A stretch of 40,764 nt of DNA from Bernardetiaceae bacterium (GCA_020832465.1 JAFIER010000078.1:1-40764), one strand, 5' to 3'. Positions 1 to 7,956 are shown, counted from the first letter of the stretch. A program made the numbers and translations. The notes: generated from the sequence alone by a model not told the origin.

Positions 1-319
<319 letters not shown>

Positions 320-321
320 AT

Positions 322-353
322 TTTGCTTGACTGCTCAAAATTCAATACTTTTG
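322..353 (+). promoter_or_regulatory. Bacteroidota-type promoter for transketolase
   Basis: TTTG at 322-325, a 20-base spacer and TACTTTTG at 346-353 match the Bacteroidota primary sigma consensus (TTTG, 17-23 bases, TAnnTTTG). Transcription would start near 360, leaving a leader of about 100 bases that contains a hairpin at 368-395. Confidence 0.7.
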
Positions 354-367
354 TAATGGTGATTAAA

Positions 368-395
368 AACTAAGAGTTCTCTGCGAACTGTTAAT
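368..395. repeat. Imperfect hairpin in the transketolase leader
   Basis: AACTAAGAGTTC (368-379) and GAACTGTTAATT (384-395) pair at 10 of 12 positions. The core resembles the AGAACTAACAGTTCT hairpin family seen at 6873 and 29616, so this is probably a decayed copy. It would be transcribed in the 5' leader. Confidence 0.5.
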
Positions 396-463
396 TTTAG
401 TAGTTTCTCACCAAACACTTATAATTGAATTACAAGATTTTTCAGATTTATTATTATACAATA

Positions 464-1324
464 ATGCAAGTACAAGAACAAATAGATATTCAAACCTTAG
501 AAACACTTTGTCGGCAAGTTCGCCGCGATATTTTACGTATGACGCATGCTGTGCAATCTGGACACCCAGGTGGCTCTCTGGGCTGTGCTGAGTTTTTTGT
601 GGCTATGTATCAAGCGATTATGAAGCACGATCCAGATTTTAATATGGAAGGTGCTGGCGAAGACGTGCTTTTTCTTTCCAATGGACATATATCACCTGTT
701 TGGTATAGTGTGCTTGCGCGTAGCGGTTATTTTGCGGTTTCAGAATTAGCTACTTTTCGCAAGCTCAACTCACGGTTGCAAGGCCACCCTGCAACGGAGG
801 AGAGTTTGCCGGGCGTACGCATCGCTTCTGGCTCGCTTGGTCAGGGTTTGTCTGCTGCTTGTGGTGTAGCTTTGGGTAAAAAATTAGATAACGACCCACA
901 GTTTGTCTATGTATTGATGGGTGATGGTGAGTTGCAAGAGGGGCAGGTTTGGGAGGCTGCGATGTTTGCAGCTCACAATAAAGTTGATAACCTCATTGCT
1001 ACTGTGGACTGCAACGGCAGGCAGATTGATGGAGATACAAACGATGTGCTTTCGCTTGGCGACCTCGCCGCCAAATGGCGTGCCTTTGGCTGGGAGGTTA
1101 TCGAGAGCGAAGGCAATGACCTTAAAAAGCTCATTATAGCGATGCAAAAAGCACAAGCCTTAGCTAAAAAAGGTAAGCCCGTTATCAATTTGATGCGCAC
1201 GGAAATGGGACAGGGTGTAGATTTTATGGTTGGCACACACAAATGGCACGGCGTTGCTCCCAATGACGCACAGCTCGCTGATGCGCTGGCTCAACTTCCC
1301 GAGACCGAGCTCGGCGATTATTAG
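464..1324 (+). CDS. Transketolase, N-terminal (thiamine-diphosphate) half
   Basis: This 286-residue protein is the N-terminal half of a split transketolase, the enzyme that moves two-carbon units in the non-oxidative pentose phosphate pathway. Visible marks are SGHPGG near the start, LFLSNGHISPVWY, GSLGQGLSAACGVALG and the thiamine diphosphate/Mg2+ motif GDGELQEGQVWEA ending in DCNG. The ATG at 464 follows the usual family start; an in-frame ATG at 425 would add a poorly conserved extension. In split systems a second gene supplies the pyrimidine-binding and C-terminal domains and normally sits immediately downstream. Here the next gene is an unrelated membrane protein and no C-terminal half occurs in the window. 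The call is firm; the location of its partner is unknown. Confidence 0.92.
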   Translation: MQVQEQIDIQTLETLCRQVRRDILRMTHAVQSGHPGGSLGCAEFFVAMYQAIMKHDPDFNMEGAGEDVLFLSNGHISPVWYSVLARSGYFAVSELATFRKLNSRLQGHPATEESLPGVRIASGSLGQGLSAACGVALGKKLDNDPQFVYVLMGDGELQEGQVWEAAMFAAHNKVDNLIATVDCNGRQIDGDTNDVLSLGDLAAKWRAFGWEVIESEGNDLKKLIIAMQKAQALAKKGKPVINLMRTEMGQGVDFMVGTHKWHGVAPNDAQLADALAQLPETELGDY

Positions 1325-1366
1325 TCATGTAGTCTAATCATTTGACATCTAATATCTCTACTGCCT

Positions 1367-1425
1367 GTAGTAACGAAGCTCCAGCTTCGTTGTAAATTAT
1401 TCCCGAAGCTGGTGCTTCGGCCTAC
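1367..1425. repeat. REP/BIME-like inverted hairpin pair with GTAG feet
   Basis: Two hairpins lie head to head: AACGAAGCT/AGCTTCGTT (1372-1391) and CCGAAGC/GCTTCGG (1403-1420). Each is preceded on its own strand by GTAG (1367-1370 on plus; 1422-1425 read on minus). GTAG beside a short hairpin is the hallmark of REP sequences processed by REP-associated tyrosine transposases. The pair sits just after the transketolase stop and could also influence transcript 3' ends. Confidence 0.6.
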
Positions 1426-1515
1426 ATCTGTAAATTTTGTCAAACGCCTGCTGCCTGTACTGTATGACTAAACGTAGTATTCTTAAATTTTAAAAATCTT
1501 TTAATTCCCAATTTT

Positions 1516-1755
1516 ATGGCTAAAAAAGCAATTGCGTTGTTATTGATTGTAGGTGCGTTGTTATTGGCTTATTATGCCTATGATAAAAGTGAGCAGAATC
1601 AAATCCTCGAGTTTAAAAATCCGCTCAAAAAAGGAGAGAAGGTAGAAATTAACAAGAAAAAATCTGTGAGCCAAGAGGTTACTTATCTTTATGTGGGTGC
1701 AGGTGTATTAGCTATCATAGGGTTGGTAGTCTTGTTCGTACCGCTCAAAAAATAA
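1516..1755 (+). CDS. Small membrane protein with two transmembrane helices
   Basis: This 79-residue protein starts MAKKAIALLLIVGALLLAYY, a first hydrophobic helix at about residues 4-22. A charged middle section (ILEFKNPLKKGEKVEINKKK) follows, then a second helix, TYLYVGAGVLAIIGLVVLFV, at about residues 56-75. The ATG start and lysine-rich flanks fit an inner-membrane hairpin. I do not recognise a named family. It stands alone between the transketolase half and a convergent PID-CTERM gene, and its transcript would end at the terminator at 1811-1953, now interrupted by an inserted element. Confidence 0.7.
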   Translation: MAKKAIALLLIVGALLLAYYAYDKSEQNQILEFKNPLKKGEKVEINKKKSVSQEVTYLYVGAGVLAIIGLVVLFVPLKK

Positions 1756-1810
1756 TCATACAGCACAAATTTGTACTAATTTTTAAGCCTACAAGCTTTG
1801 AGTATCTCAA

Positions 1811-1953
1811 TAAAAAAGCACTTTTTATCACTAATAATAATGGATCATACTATTAGACATTTTCCCTCCAGAAATAACATTTCTTTGAGACATGTTATTT
1901 CTAAGCCCGTTTTTGCATAAGTAGTATGATAATAGATAAAAAGTGCTTTTTTA
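1811..1953. terminator. Bidirectional terminator split by a MITE insertion
   Basis: TAAAAAAGCACTTTTTATC at 1811-1829 is the exact reverse complement of 1935-1953. Together they form a 19-bp stem with A/T tracts at both feet, typical of a bidirectional terminator between the convergent genes ending at 1755 and 1966. The loop now holds an 83-bp MITE copy (1846-1928). Confidence 0.7.
1846..1928 (+). mobile_element. MITE copy 1 (short form, 83 bp)
   Basis: The ends are CATACTATTAGACATTTT and AAGTAGTATG, inverted repeats of each other at the tips. The interior carries the AGAAATAACATTTCT hairpin module and a truncated piece (TTTTTGCATA) of the second palindrome. Flanks are ATAATGGAT (1837-1845) and ATAATAGAT (1929-1937), 8 of 9 identical, consistent with a 9-bp target duplication. 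Confidence 0.75.
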
Positions 1954-1965
1954 TGTAGCAGACAG

Positions 1966-2208
1966 CTATATTTCAATATTTTCTGCTTCCTGTTCTTGTT
2001 GATTCTTACGGTAATCTCGGATTTTTTTAGCCCCATAAGCTGCGCCTGCTGCGGCTAAAATGGCAAGCCCACCGTCAATGGGTACTGCTGTCGGCGCTGC
2101 GGGGAAAGGCCCACCTCCAGGCGGGGTATCTCCAGGTTGTGCCACAGCAAAAGTAAGACTTACAATAATAGCAATAAAAAAACTAAGAGAGAATGCAAAA
2201 TATTTCAT
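1966..2208 (-). CDS. PID-CTERM sorting-signal small exported protein
   Basis: This 80-residue protein has an N-terminal signal peptide (MKYFAFSLSFFIAIIVSLTF, cleavage probably after AVA). A short Pro/Gly-rich linker (QPGDTPPGGGPFPAAP) follows, then AVPIDGGLAILAAAGAAYGA and a basic stretch KKIRDYRK. The PIDGG motif, hydrophobic helix and basic run match the PID-CTERM class of predicted sorting domains in Bacteroidota. The mature part outside the signals is almost absent, as is usual in this class. The tail NQQEQEAENIEI after the basic run is somewhat longer than in members I recall. The ATG at 2208 has a good promoter at 2246-2280. No sorting enzyme is in the window. Confidence 0.75.
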   Translation of the reverse strand: MKYFAFSLSFFIAIIVSLTFAVAQPGDTPPGGGPFPAAPTAVPIDGGLAILAAAGAAYGAKKIRDYRKNQQEQEAENIEI

Positions 2209-2245
2209 GACAATATGTTAAAGTGAAAACTAAATTTTGAGTTTA

Positions 2246-2280
2246 CAAAAGTATCGTAAAAAAATAGCTGTTTGTGCAAA
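2246..2280 (-). promoter_or_regulatory. Promoter for the PID-CTERM gene
   Basis: On the minus strand TTTG (2280-2277), 23 bases and TACTTTTG (2253-2246) match the Bacteroidota consensus. Transcription would start near 2239, about 30 bases before the ATG at 2208. Confidence 0.55.
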
Positions 2281-2284
2281 TATA

Positions 2285-2400
2285 TAAATATTATCACATT
2301 TAGATTCGATATTAGAAATTTCATTTCGCTGAGACACGAGATTTCTAATACCTATACCTGCTTACAAAAGCAGTGAGTAAGCCAAAGGTGATAATATTTA
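2285..2400. repeat. Nested inverted repeats between two minus-strand genes
   Basis: TAAATATTATCAC (2285-2297) and its exact complement GTGATAATATTTA (2388-2400) enclose two further hairpins. The first is ATTAGAAAT...ATTTCTAAT around 2310-2349, related to the interspersed hairpin family. The second is CTGCTT...AAGCAG around 2358-2372. The outer stem may be a terminator of the T9SS gene with repeats inserted in its loop. Confidence 0.5.
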
Positions 2401-2409
2401 TTCTGTGAT

Positions 2410-2531
2410 CATACTACTATACATTGAACAGCCAGAAATAACATTTCTTTGAGAAATATTATTTCTAAGCCCATTTTTGCATAGCGTGGGGTTTGCAAAC
2501 CCTACGCTATGCAAAAATGTATAGCAGTATA
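2410..2531 (+). mobile_element. MITE copy 2 (full form, about 122 bp)
   Basis: It starts CATACTACTATACATT and ends AATGTATAGCAGTATA. The interior has the AGAAATAACATTTCT hairpin and a long palindrome around GCATAGCGTGGGGTTTGC. Flanks TTCTGTGAT (2401-2409) and TGCTATGAT (2532-2540) match at 7 of 9 positions. It lies 3 bases past the stop codon of the T9SS protein. Confidence 0.75.
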
Positions 2532-2542
2532 TGCTATGATTA

Positions 2543-5500
2543 CTAAGGTTTAACGATTTTAGTCGCAGCTTTATTATTACTTCCACTCACTTTTAAGATA
2601 TAAATACCTGTGGGTAGCTCACTAATATCGAGTTTTTCTTGCAAAAAAGCCTGTGCTTTATCAAATGTGTAGGACTTAAGCAAACGTCCAGCAGTATCAT
2701 AAATACCTACATTATGTTTACCCTTTTCATTACTTTTAAAGCTGAGTGCAAATTCTCCTTGTGTAGGATTAGGGTAGGCTACTAACGCATTTTCACCGTA
2801 AAAATCATTGTTATCAGGCCCTTTAAAGTGTAATGAAAATCGATTTATCTCAAGCCCTTTTGTAGCTTCAAAGGTATATATTGGTTGCTTACGCAGGTCC
2901 TGCCAATTTTGTGTAAGCGAATCATATAGGTATATTTCAAAAAGATTATGCAAGTATTTTTCTTCTGCGAGTTGAATGCTATGCTCGCCACTTACTTTAC
3001 AGTCTATAGCAATTGGAATAACAGTAGCTTCTGAAATAGAAGGCAAACCGCTAATAGATAAGCTATAAGACTCCTGTTCATCTTCTGCTGTATAGGTATA
3101 AATGGCGGGGTTTTGGCTATCTGGCAGTCTGATTTTAAAAGCATCATAAGCAGCATCAAAACTTGCTGTAGCACCATTTTCAAAATACACTGCCATTTCA
3201 TCACCGAGTTCTTGATGTTTGATTTGAATTTTTATAATTCCCTCCTTTAAGCTTCTCGGCTCTCTAAAAAAACGTCGGTTGCTATATGTTGTAGGTCTGA
3301 CGCTATTATCCATAACAATTTGCCCTGTAGCAGTTGGACAATACACAAAAAAGCCTTGCATAGAAGCAATTTCATTATCACCTCCATTCGTACCTACACC
3401 ATTGACATAGCTTGCATACGTACCTCCATAACGGCTTGTGGCAATATCTATATAAATAGCATCTGCTACATTAGTAGAAAGCGCACGTACTTGACTCCAT
3501 AAAATAGGCGAAGGGTATGGGTTTCCTACTAAATTAAAGCCTGACATTGTAGCCGATATACCGCTATTTGTAATGGGTACAGCAGCTTGCGCACCGTTGT
3601 TGAGGTTGCCATTAAGTATGACAGTATTACCAATAGACATATTTGCTTGATAGCCCCTACCAGGCACTAAAAGCCCTCCTAATCCAGCTTCTGGGACTTT
3701 AAATCCCATCAAAAAACCATTATAAATACCAGCGGGACTTGGAATGCCAGCAGTAGGTTCGATATATTCATAAAAAGTAGGAAAGGGCACGGTCGTAGCA
3801 GGCTCGGGGTTTGCATTGAAAGCAGTATTCAATATCAAACTCATAGCAGAGGCGAACTGGTTGTTCGTTGCATTCAAAAAAGGAGAGCCACACATGTGAT
3901 AACCACCTGGTCCGTCGTAAGCACCTGGAAAAACATCAGTTGAAGTAGGTACATAGCGTTCCATAATGACATTGCCTTGTACGGTATTAGTAGGGTCTGC
4001 GTTGATAACCATAGCAGTCTGTATGGGTGTAGAGCGCAAAGCTACATCTTGCCCAGCATTAACTACGACATCGCCCTCTTGCATATCGAGGAGTTCAATA
4101 ATGCCAAAGTTACCATCAAAAGTAAGTGTAGCGGCGGCATCATTCATTTGTACTTCTCTTATGCTTGTTTGTGTATAGGCAGTAGAGTTGCTTTGAAAAT
4201 CAAGCGTTTTATATACGCTTACAGGGAGTTCATAAATTGGGTAGGGCGTTCCAAAGGCATTCGTGCCATTACGCTCTATATATACAATAAAGCCATTATC
4301 AGCACATTCTACTGCACGCTGTATATGGGGTTCGGCGGTGATGCCTGGCAAAAAAGCATTAAGCGTGATATAAGCATACCCACTTCTTACCTCGACAAAT
4401 CCACCAAAAGGCAAAAGCGGTAAATCCTCTACCACATAATGTGCATCTATACCGTGCGCAATAAAATTTTCTATCAAAAAAGCATTTTCAACAACCGTTT
4501 TATTTTGCAGTGCACCTAAAAAGTTAAAAGCGGCATCAGTAGCATTGATATTACCCACTTGTGTTTGGTTGATAATAAAAGAATTAACTACTGTACCGAA
4601 TGCAGGCGGCGCACCAGCAATTCTAAAAACCGTATTGCCAACATCTAAAACCTGAGGCACAATAATTTCTGAAAGATATAGCCCCGTGCGTGAAAAACCA
4701 TCTGCTATACCTGTAGAAATAAGCTCCACATCGTTAAAGCTAATATTATCCAGACCAGCAGAATATCCTGATACATACAAACAGCCCCCCGGTATAGCTG
4801 CATCAGAGGAGCGTTTGTAGCTACCTTGCACACTCACATTATTGAGCGTTACGTTGCCAGCAGGCTGAAAGCTTGCAAGGCGCAAAAGTGGATTGGGATT
4901 TTGATTGTCCCAGCCTCTAATTTGCAAACCAATATGCCCCGTACCGTTAGTAATACTTACATTTTCTAAAATAGCATTACCATTAAAAAGAAAAAAGTTG
5001 ATATCGCCACTACCAATAGCACCATCGCCATTAGCAGAAAGTGCTGTATTTCGAATTGTGATATTATTAAGTGCATTTAATACCGTGGCGGATAAGGATA
5101 TACCGATATAACCATTGTTTCGAACTTCAGTATTCTCAATGGTGATATTATCCATATTCGTTACGTTGCCAATAATAATACCGTAAGACGCATTGTCAAT
5201 AGCTGCAACTCCATTAAGTATAATATTATTTACATTAGCAGCTTGCAACCTTACACCATAATCCGCTCCAGTAGCACGTACATCAAAAACTGAAGAGTTA
5301 GCCGCAGTAATATCTATGGCTGATAGACTTCCAGCTGGTGGGTTTATAATTGTAGAAGTCGTAGGGTTATCGCCACTGCCAGCCCCTTGTAAGGTAAGCG
5401 CTTTATTAAGAAAAACTTCCTCTGGATAAAGACCAACTGCGATATTGACGGTTTCAGTCGGTGTAGCCTGACCAATGGCATAGTTGATTGTCTGGCATGG

Positions 5501-5740
5501 GGCCGTAGGATCAGCACAGTTGCCTACGTCAGCCCCCGTCGCTACATTTACATAGCGCTGTGCAAATGCCGTAGAAGTACTTACTAAAACAGTAAAAAAC
5601 AGGACTAAACTAAATTGCAATACCAACTTAGTGTATGCGCGTGCGGCATAGATAAATGTTTTGTTTTGATTGTAAGGATACCTGCAAGGTGGTGAATCAA
5701 TACCGTATTTGCGGTTTAATTGGGTAATTGTTTTAAGCAT
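2543..5740 (-). CDS. Secreted parallel beta-helix protein with T9SS C-terminal sorting domain
   Basis: The product is about 1065 residues. After a basic N-terminal tail comes a signal peptide (LVLQFSLVLFFTVLVSTSTA, then FAQ). The N-terminal third has repeated N-I-T-I and N-I-I-L turns (LNNITIRNTALSANGDGAIG is one), the look of a right-handed parallel beta-helix as in pectate-lyase-like folds. The last 80 residues form a type A T9SS sorting domain: AYPNPTQGEF, GIYDTAGRLLKSY, LPTGIYILKVSG and final KIVKP. It should cross the outer membrane by T9SS and be released or surface-anchored; its ligand or substrate cannot be read. The open frame reaches a TTG at 5767, but that codon lies inside a TATTTTTG promoter box, so the ATG at 5740 is chosen. 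It is unusually close to a MITE at its 3' end. Confidence 0.85.
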   Translation of the reverse strand: MLKTITQLNRKYGIDSPPCRYPYNQNKTFIYAARAYTKLVLQFSLVLFFTVLVSTSTAFAQRYVNVATGADVGNCADPTAPCQTINYAIGQATPTETVNIAVGLYPEEVFLNKALTLQGAGSGDNPTTSTIINPPAGSLSAIDITAANSSVFDVRATGADYGVRLQAANVNNIILNGVAAIDNASYGIIIGNVTNMDNITIENTEVRNNGYIGISLSATVLNALNNITIRNTALSANGDGAIGSGDINFFLFNGNAILENVSITNGTGHIGLQIRGWDNQNPNPLLRLASFQPAGNVTLNNVSVQGSYKRSSDAAIPGGCLYVSGYSAGLDNISFNDVELISTGIADGFSRTGLYLSEIIVPQVLDVGNTVFRIAGAPPAFGTVVNSFIINQTQVGNINATDAAFNFLGALQNKTVVENAFLIENFIAHGIDAHYVVEDLPLLPFGGFVEVRSGYAYITLNAFLPGITAEPHIQRAVECADNGFIVYIERNGTNAFGTPYPIYELPVSVYKTLDFQSNSTAYTQTSIREVQMNDAAATLTFDGNFGIIELLDMQEGDVVVNAGQDVALRSTPIQTAMVINADPTNTVQGNVIMERYVPTSTDVFPGAYDGPGGYHMCGSPFLNATNNQFASAMSLILNTAFNANPEPATTVPFPTFYEYIEPTAGIPSPAGIYNGFLMGFKVPEAGLGGLLVPGRGYQANMSIGNTVILNGNLNNGAQAAVPITNSGISATMSGFNLVGNPYPSPILWSQVRALSTNVADAIYIDIATSRYGGTYASYVNGVGTNGGDNEIASMQGFFVYCPTATGQIVMDNSVRPTTYSNRRFFREPRSLKEGIIKIQIKHQELGDEMAVYFENGATASFDAAYDAFKIRLPDSQNPAIYTYTAEDEQESYSLSISGLPSISEATVIPIAIDCKVSGEHSIQLAEEKYLHNLFEIYLYDSLTQNWQDLRKQPIYTFEATKGLEINRFSLHFKGPDNNDFYGENALVAYPNPTQGEFALSFKSNEKGKHNVGIYDTAGRLLKSYTFDKAQAFLQEKLDISELPTGIYILKVSGSNNKAATKIVKP

Positions 5741-5764
5741 TTTGATTGGTAGTTTGGTAGGTAA

Positions 5765-5772
5765 CAAAAATA
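5765..5772 (-). promoter_or_regulatory. TAnnTTTG box upstream of the beta-helix gene
   Basis: TATTTTTG read on the minus strand (5772-5765) fits the -7 consensus and lies 25 bases before the ATG at 5740. No clear TTTG is visible at the -33 spacing, so this is tentative. Confidence 0.4.
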
Positions 5773-6294
5773 ATACAGATAAAAAATATCATAGTATATT
5801 TTTACTAACGAAAAATTTTGCATAAAAGATATATCAAATAGCAAAAAAAATTAAAACTCAATATAAACAAAGTAGTATATGCAAAAAAAATAGTTTTTTT
5901 TCGCTATTTTTTTTAATTAACAGCGTATTTGCAGTTAATATTTTGATTTTTAATATTTTATTAAAACAAAATCCTTGTAAGGTAACTTCAAATTTTGTTT
6001 AAAAAAAAATCAAAAATCATATTTTTAAGAATTAAAAAATCATAACTTGTTTTTTTTTATTAAAACAGCTAAAAAACTTCATTCGTATCATATAAACATA
6101 TAGCAATTCATACCCTACTGTATAGTGCCTTACTTTGCTTTGAGTTGAAAATTTACGATAATATGAGTATATTTAGCTGTTCCTTTGAGCGTACCTAAAC
6201 TGTAGTTGAATAACACAAAGCAATAAACTTTTGCGCAGGTTCGCTATAAACCAATTACTAAATTTATTTTTTTTTCCTTATTTCCCCCTTTTTT
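5773..6294. other. Long AT-rich intergenic region without a visible gene
   Basis: About 520 bases separate divergent genes. The stretch is very AT-rich, with long A and T runs around 5880-6065, and has no convincing frame in either direction. It presumably holds the promoters of the beta-helix and DinB-like genes. I saw no RNA gene or MITE copy in it. Confidence 0.5.
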
Positions 6295-6831
6295 ATGTCA
6301 TTACAAAGAATCTTAATGAACTACACAGATGTACTCAAGCATTATTCAGAAGCCCTTGATGGATACAGTGATACGCAATTTATGTATAAAAGCGATGAGA
6401 CCACCTGGTCGCTCTCGCAAATGTATCTCCATCTTTTTATGGCTTCTAAAGGGCTTTTTTTACAAAAAGCACAAAACTGCTTAGCGCAAACACGAGGTAG
6501 CACAGAAGGCGAAAAAACCGAAATTGGGTTGCAAGTACTCAAACAAGGGCATTTTCCAAAAATAAAAATAAAGCCACCAGAAAAATATCGTGCACCCGAT
6601 CCAGAGAATGCACCTAAGGTAGCTTTTTCGCAAATTTTTGATGAGCATCTAAAAGAAGTCGAAGCCTTAACAGAACGCATAGCAAACGAAAAATCAACTT
6701 ATAAAACAGAGCACGTCATATTTGGAATGCTTACCGCCGAAGAGTGGCTCGAACTCGATACGCTACACTGGAAGCATCACCTAAGCCAGCAAAAAGAGTT
6801 AGAAGAATTTGCCTCGGCAACAACTATATAA
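6295..6831 (+). CDS. DinB-like (DinB/YfiT superfamily) putative metal-dependent protein
   Basis: This 178-residue protein has the length and helical pattern of the DinB superfamily, four-helix bundles that usually bind a divalent metal through three His. Likely ligands are H46 (MYLHLF), H158 and H162 (LHWKHHLSQQ). WSLSQMYLHLF corresponds to the family motif in which a Trp and the first His open helix 2, and the C-terminal HWKHH helix matches its closing motif. Family members act as thiol transferases, mycothiol- or bacillithiol-linked enzymes or have unknown roles, so no reaction is assigned. It starts at an ATG after a long AT-rich spacer and is followed by its own terminator, so it is probably monocistronic. 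Confidence 0.8.
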   Translation: MSLQRILMNYTDVLKHYSEALDGYSDTQFMYKSDETTWSLSQMYLHLFMASKGLFLQKAQNCLAQTRGSTEGEKTEIGLQVLKQGHFPKIKIKPPEKYRAPDPENAPKVAFSQIFDEHLKEVEALTERIANEKSTYKTEHVIFGMLTAEEWLELDTLHWKHHLSQQKELEEFASATTI

Positions 6832-6836
6832 AAAAG

Positions 6837-6927
6837 GGTAGTCTTAAAGATGTAATGCTCAAAGTCTTTCAAAACTAACAGTTCTCAAAGAACTGTTAGT
6901 TCTAAGCATTACTTGTTATACACTACC
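6837..6927. repeat. Long composite palindrome with AACTAACAGTTCT core
   Basis: Three nested arms pair: GGTAGT/ACTACC (6837-6842, 6922-6927), GTAATGCT/AGCATTAC (6852-6859, 6905-6912) and AACTAACAGTTCT/AGAACTGTTAGTT (6873-6885, 6889-6901) with a CAA loop. The core belongs to the hairpin family also present at 21839 and 29616. Confidence 0.65.
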
Positions 6928-6943
6928 TAAAAAAGAAATACCC

Positions 6944-6977
6944 AAATGACATTTTCTTGTGAAATGTCATTTTTTTT
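6944..6977 (+). terminator. Rho-independent terminator after the DinB-like gene
   Basis: AAATGACATTT (6944-6954) and AAATGTCATTT (6962-6972) form an 11-bp stem followed by a run of eight T at 6970-6977. From here to the VWA gene at 7190 nothing else is recognisable. Confidence 0.6.
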
Positions 6978-7189
6978 GCCCTCCTAAAATATTAGCCTTG
7001 CAAGCATTTTATACTGATTTTGAGAAAATAACAAAAAAAATCATTTTTTTTTCGTTTTGCCATTTACCTTTTGCCCCCAGCAAACGACTACTAACCAAAG
7101 GCGGCACAAACCGCTTATTTATTCCATGTATTGCGCAATACTAAGAACAGATTTTTACTTATTTATTTATTCTCAAAATTTTCAAAATT

Positions 7190-7900
7190 ATGCGTAAATT
7201 TTCACTCTTTCTTGCTTTGATTGGGCTTTTTCTTTTTTCATTTGCTACTCACGCCCAAACAACACTGGAGTTTAACAAACCCAAAGGGCAAGCTACGGCA
7301 CTCGGTAGCAAAATTAAGTTTTTCTTAGTCGCAGACCGCTCGGGATCTATGAGCGGACAGCCTATTGCAGACTTGAACGCCGCCCTACAGCAATTTGCTC
7401 GGGATATGGCTAACGACCCCAACCTCAAGGGCGACGTTGAAGTTATTCTTGTAGCTTTTGATTCTAATGTAGAAGTAGTGTATCAAGGTACTATGGCAGG
7501 AAACGGACACTTACCCAACTTAGTAACCACAGGTTCTACAAATATGAGCGATGCACTTCGCAAAGTAAGAAGTATGACCTCTGGAAACCTCGATAACAAT
7601 ATCGTACTCTTGCTCACCGATGGAGAGCCTGACAATAGAGCAACTACACAATCCGAAGCACAAGCACTACAAGGCGCTGCGATATTTCAAGCCATAGGAC
7701 TTGGCGATGCTGATTTTATCTTCTTACAACAAATTGCCGGCAACCAAAATGTAGCCAAACTCAACGGCTCAGGAAAATACAGTGCCCTACTCGGTAGCAC
7801 CGTACAAGCACTGAGAACCCATCATTTAGGACTCTCTGGTAAGATTCTTAACTACAGAGGCTTCGAAATTCCAAATCAAGGAAATTGGAAAGGCAGATAG
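7190..7900 (+). CDS. Secreted von Willebrand factor A (VWA) domain protein
   Basis: The 236-residue product has a signal peptide (RKFSLFLALIGLFLFSFATH, cleavage near HAQ) and one VWA domain filling the rest. The metal-ion-dependent adhesion site is complete: D49-R-S51-G-S53 (ADRSGSMSG), T117 (TTGSTNMSDAL) and D144 (LLTDGEPDN). VWA domains mediate metal-dependent protein binding, so a scaffolding or partner-binding role in the periplasm is likely. There is no second domain, membrane anchor or T9SS tail. It opens a run of seven same-strand genes for exported proteins, but a hairpin and T-run follow it at 7914-7947, so it may be partly independent of the next gene. Confidence 0.88.
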   Translation: MRKFSLFLALIGLFLFSFATHAQTTLEFNKPKGQATALGSKIKFFLVADRSGSMSGQPIADLNAALQQFARDMANDPNLKGDVEVILVAFDSNVEVVYQGTMAGNGHLPNLVTTGSTNMSDALRKVRSMTSGNLDNNIVLLLTDGEPDNRATTQSEAQALQGAAIFQAIGLGDADFIFLQQIAGNQNVAKLNGSGKYSALLGSTVQALRTHHLGLSGKILNYRGFEIPNQGNWKGR

Positions 7901-7913
7901 TTTTTAAAACTGT

Positions 7914-7947
7914 GGTGAGACTACAGACCAGTTAGTCTCACCTTTTT
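7914..7947 (+). terminator. Hairpin with T-run after the VWA gene
   Basis: GGTGAGACTA (7914-7923) pairs exactly with TAGTCTCACC (7933-7942), followed by TTTTT at 7943-7947: a standard intrinsic terminator 13 bases after the stop codon. Confidence 0.7.
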
Positions 7948-7948
7948 A

Positions 7949-7956
7949 TATCTTTG
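7949..7956 (+). promoter_or_regulatory. TAnnTTTG box before the orphan secreted gene
   Basis: TATCTTTG matches the -7 consensus exactly and lies 31 bases before the ATG at 7988, directly after the terminator. No good -33 TTTG is seen. Confidence 0.45.

Noticed and set aside
1845-2036. Minus-strand frame including a GLEITCLKEMLFL peptide
   Set aside because: The peptide comes from translating the MITE hairpin; the same string appears in the frame at 30566-30772, so it is a repeat artefact.
2410-2531. Repeated palindromes as a CRISPR array
   Set aside because: Copies are dispersed over 30 kb with inverted ends and target duplications, not tandem with spacers.
3977-4423. 148-codon plus-strand frame inside the beta-helix gene
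   Set aside because: Antisense shadow of a convincing secreted protein, with no domain or promoter.
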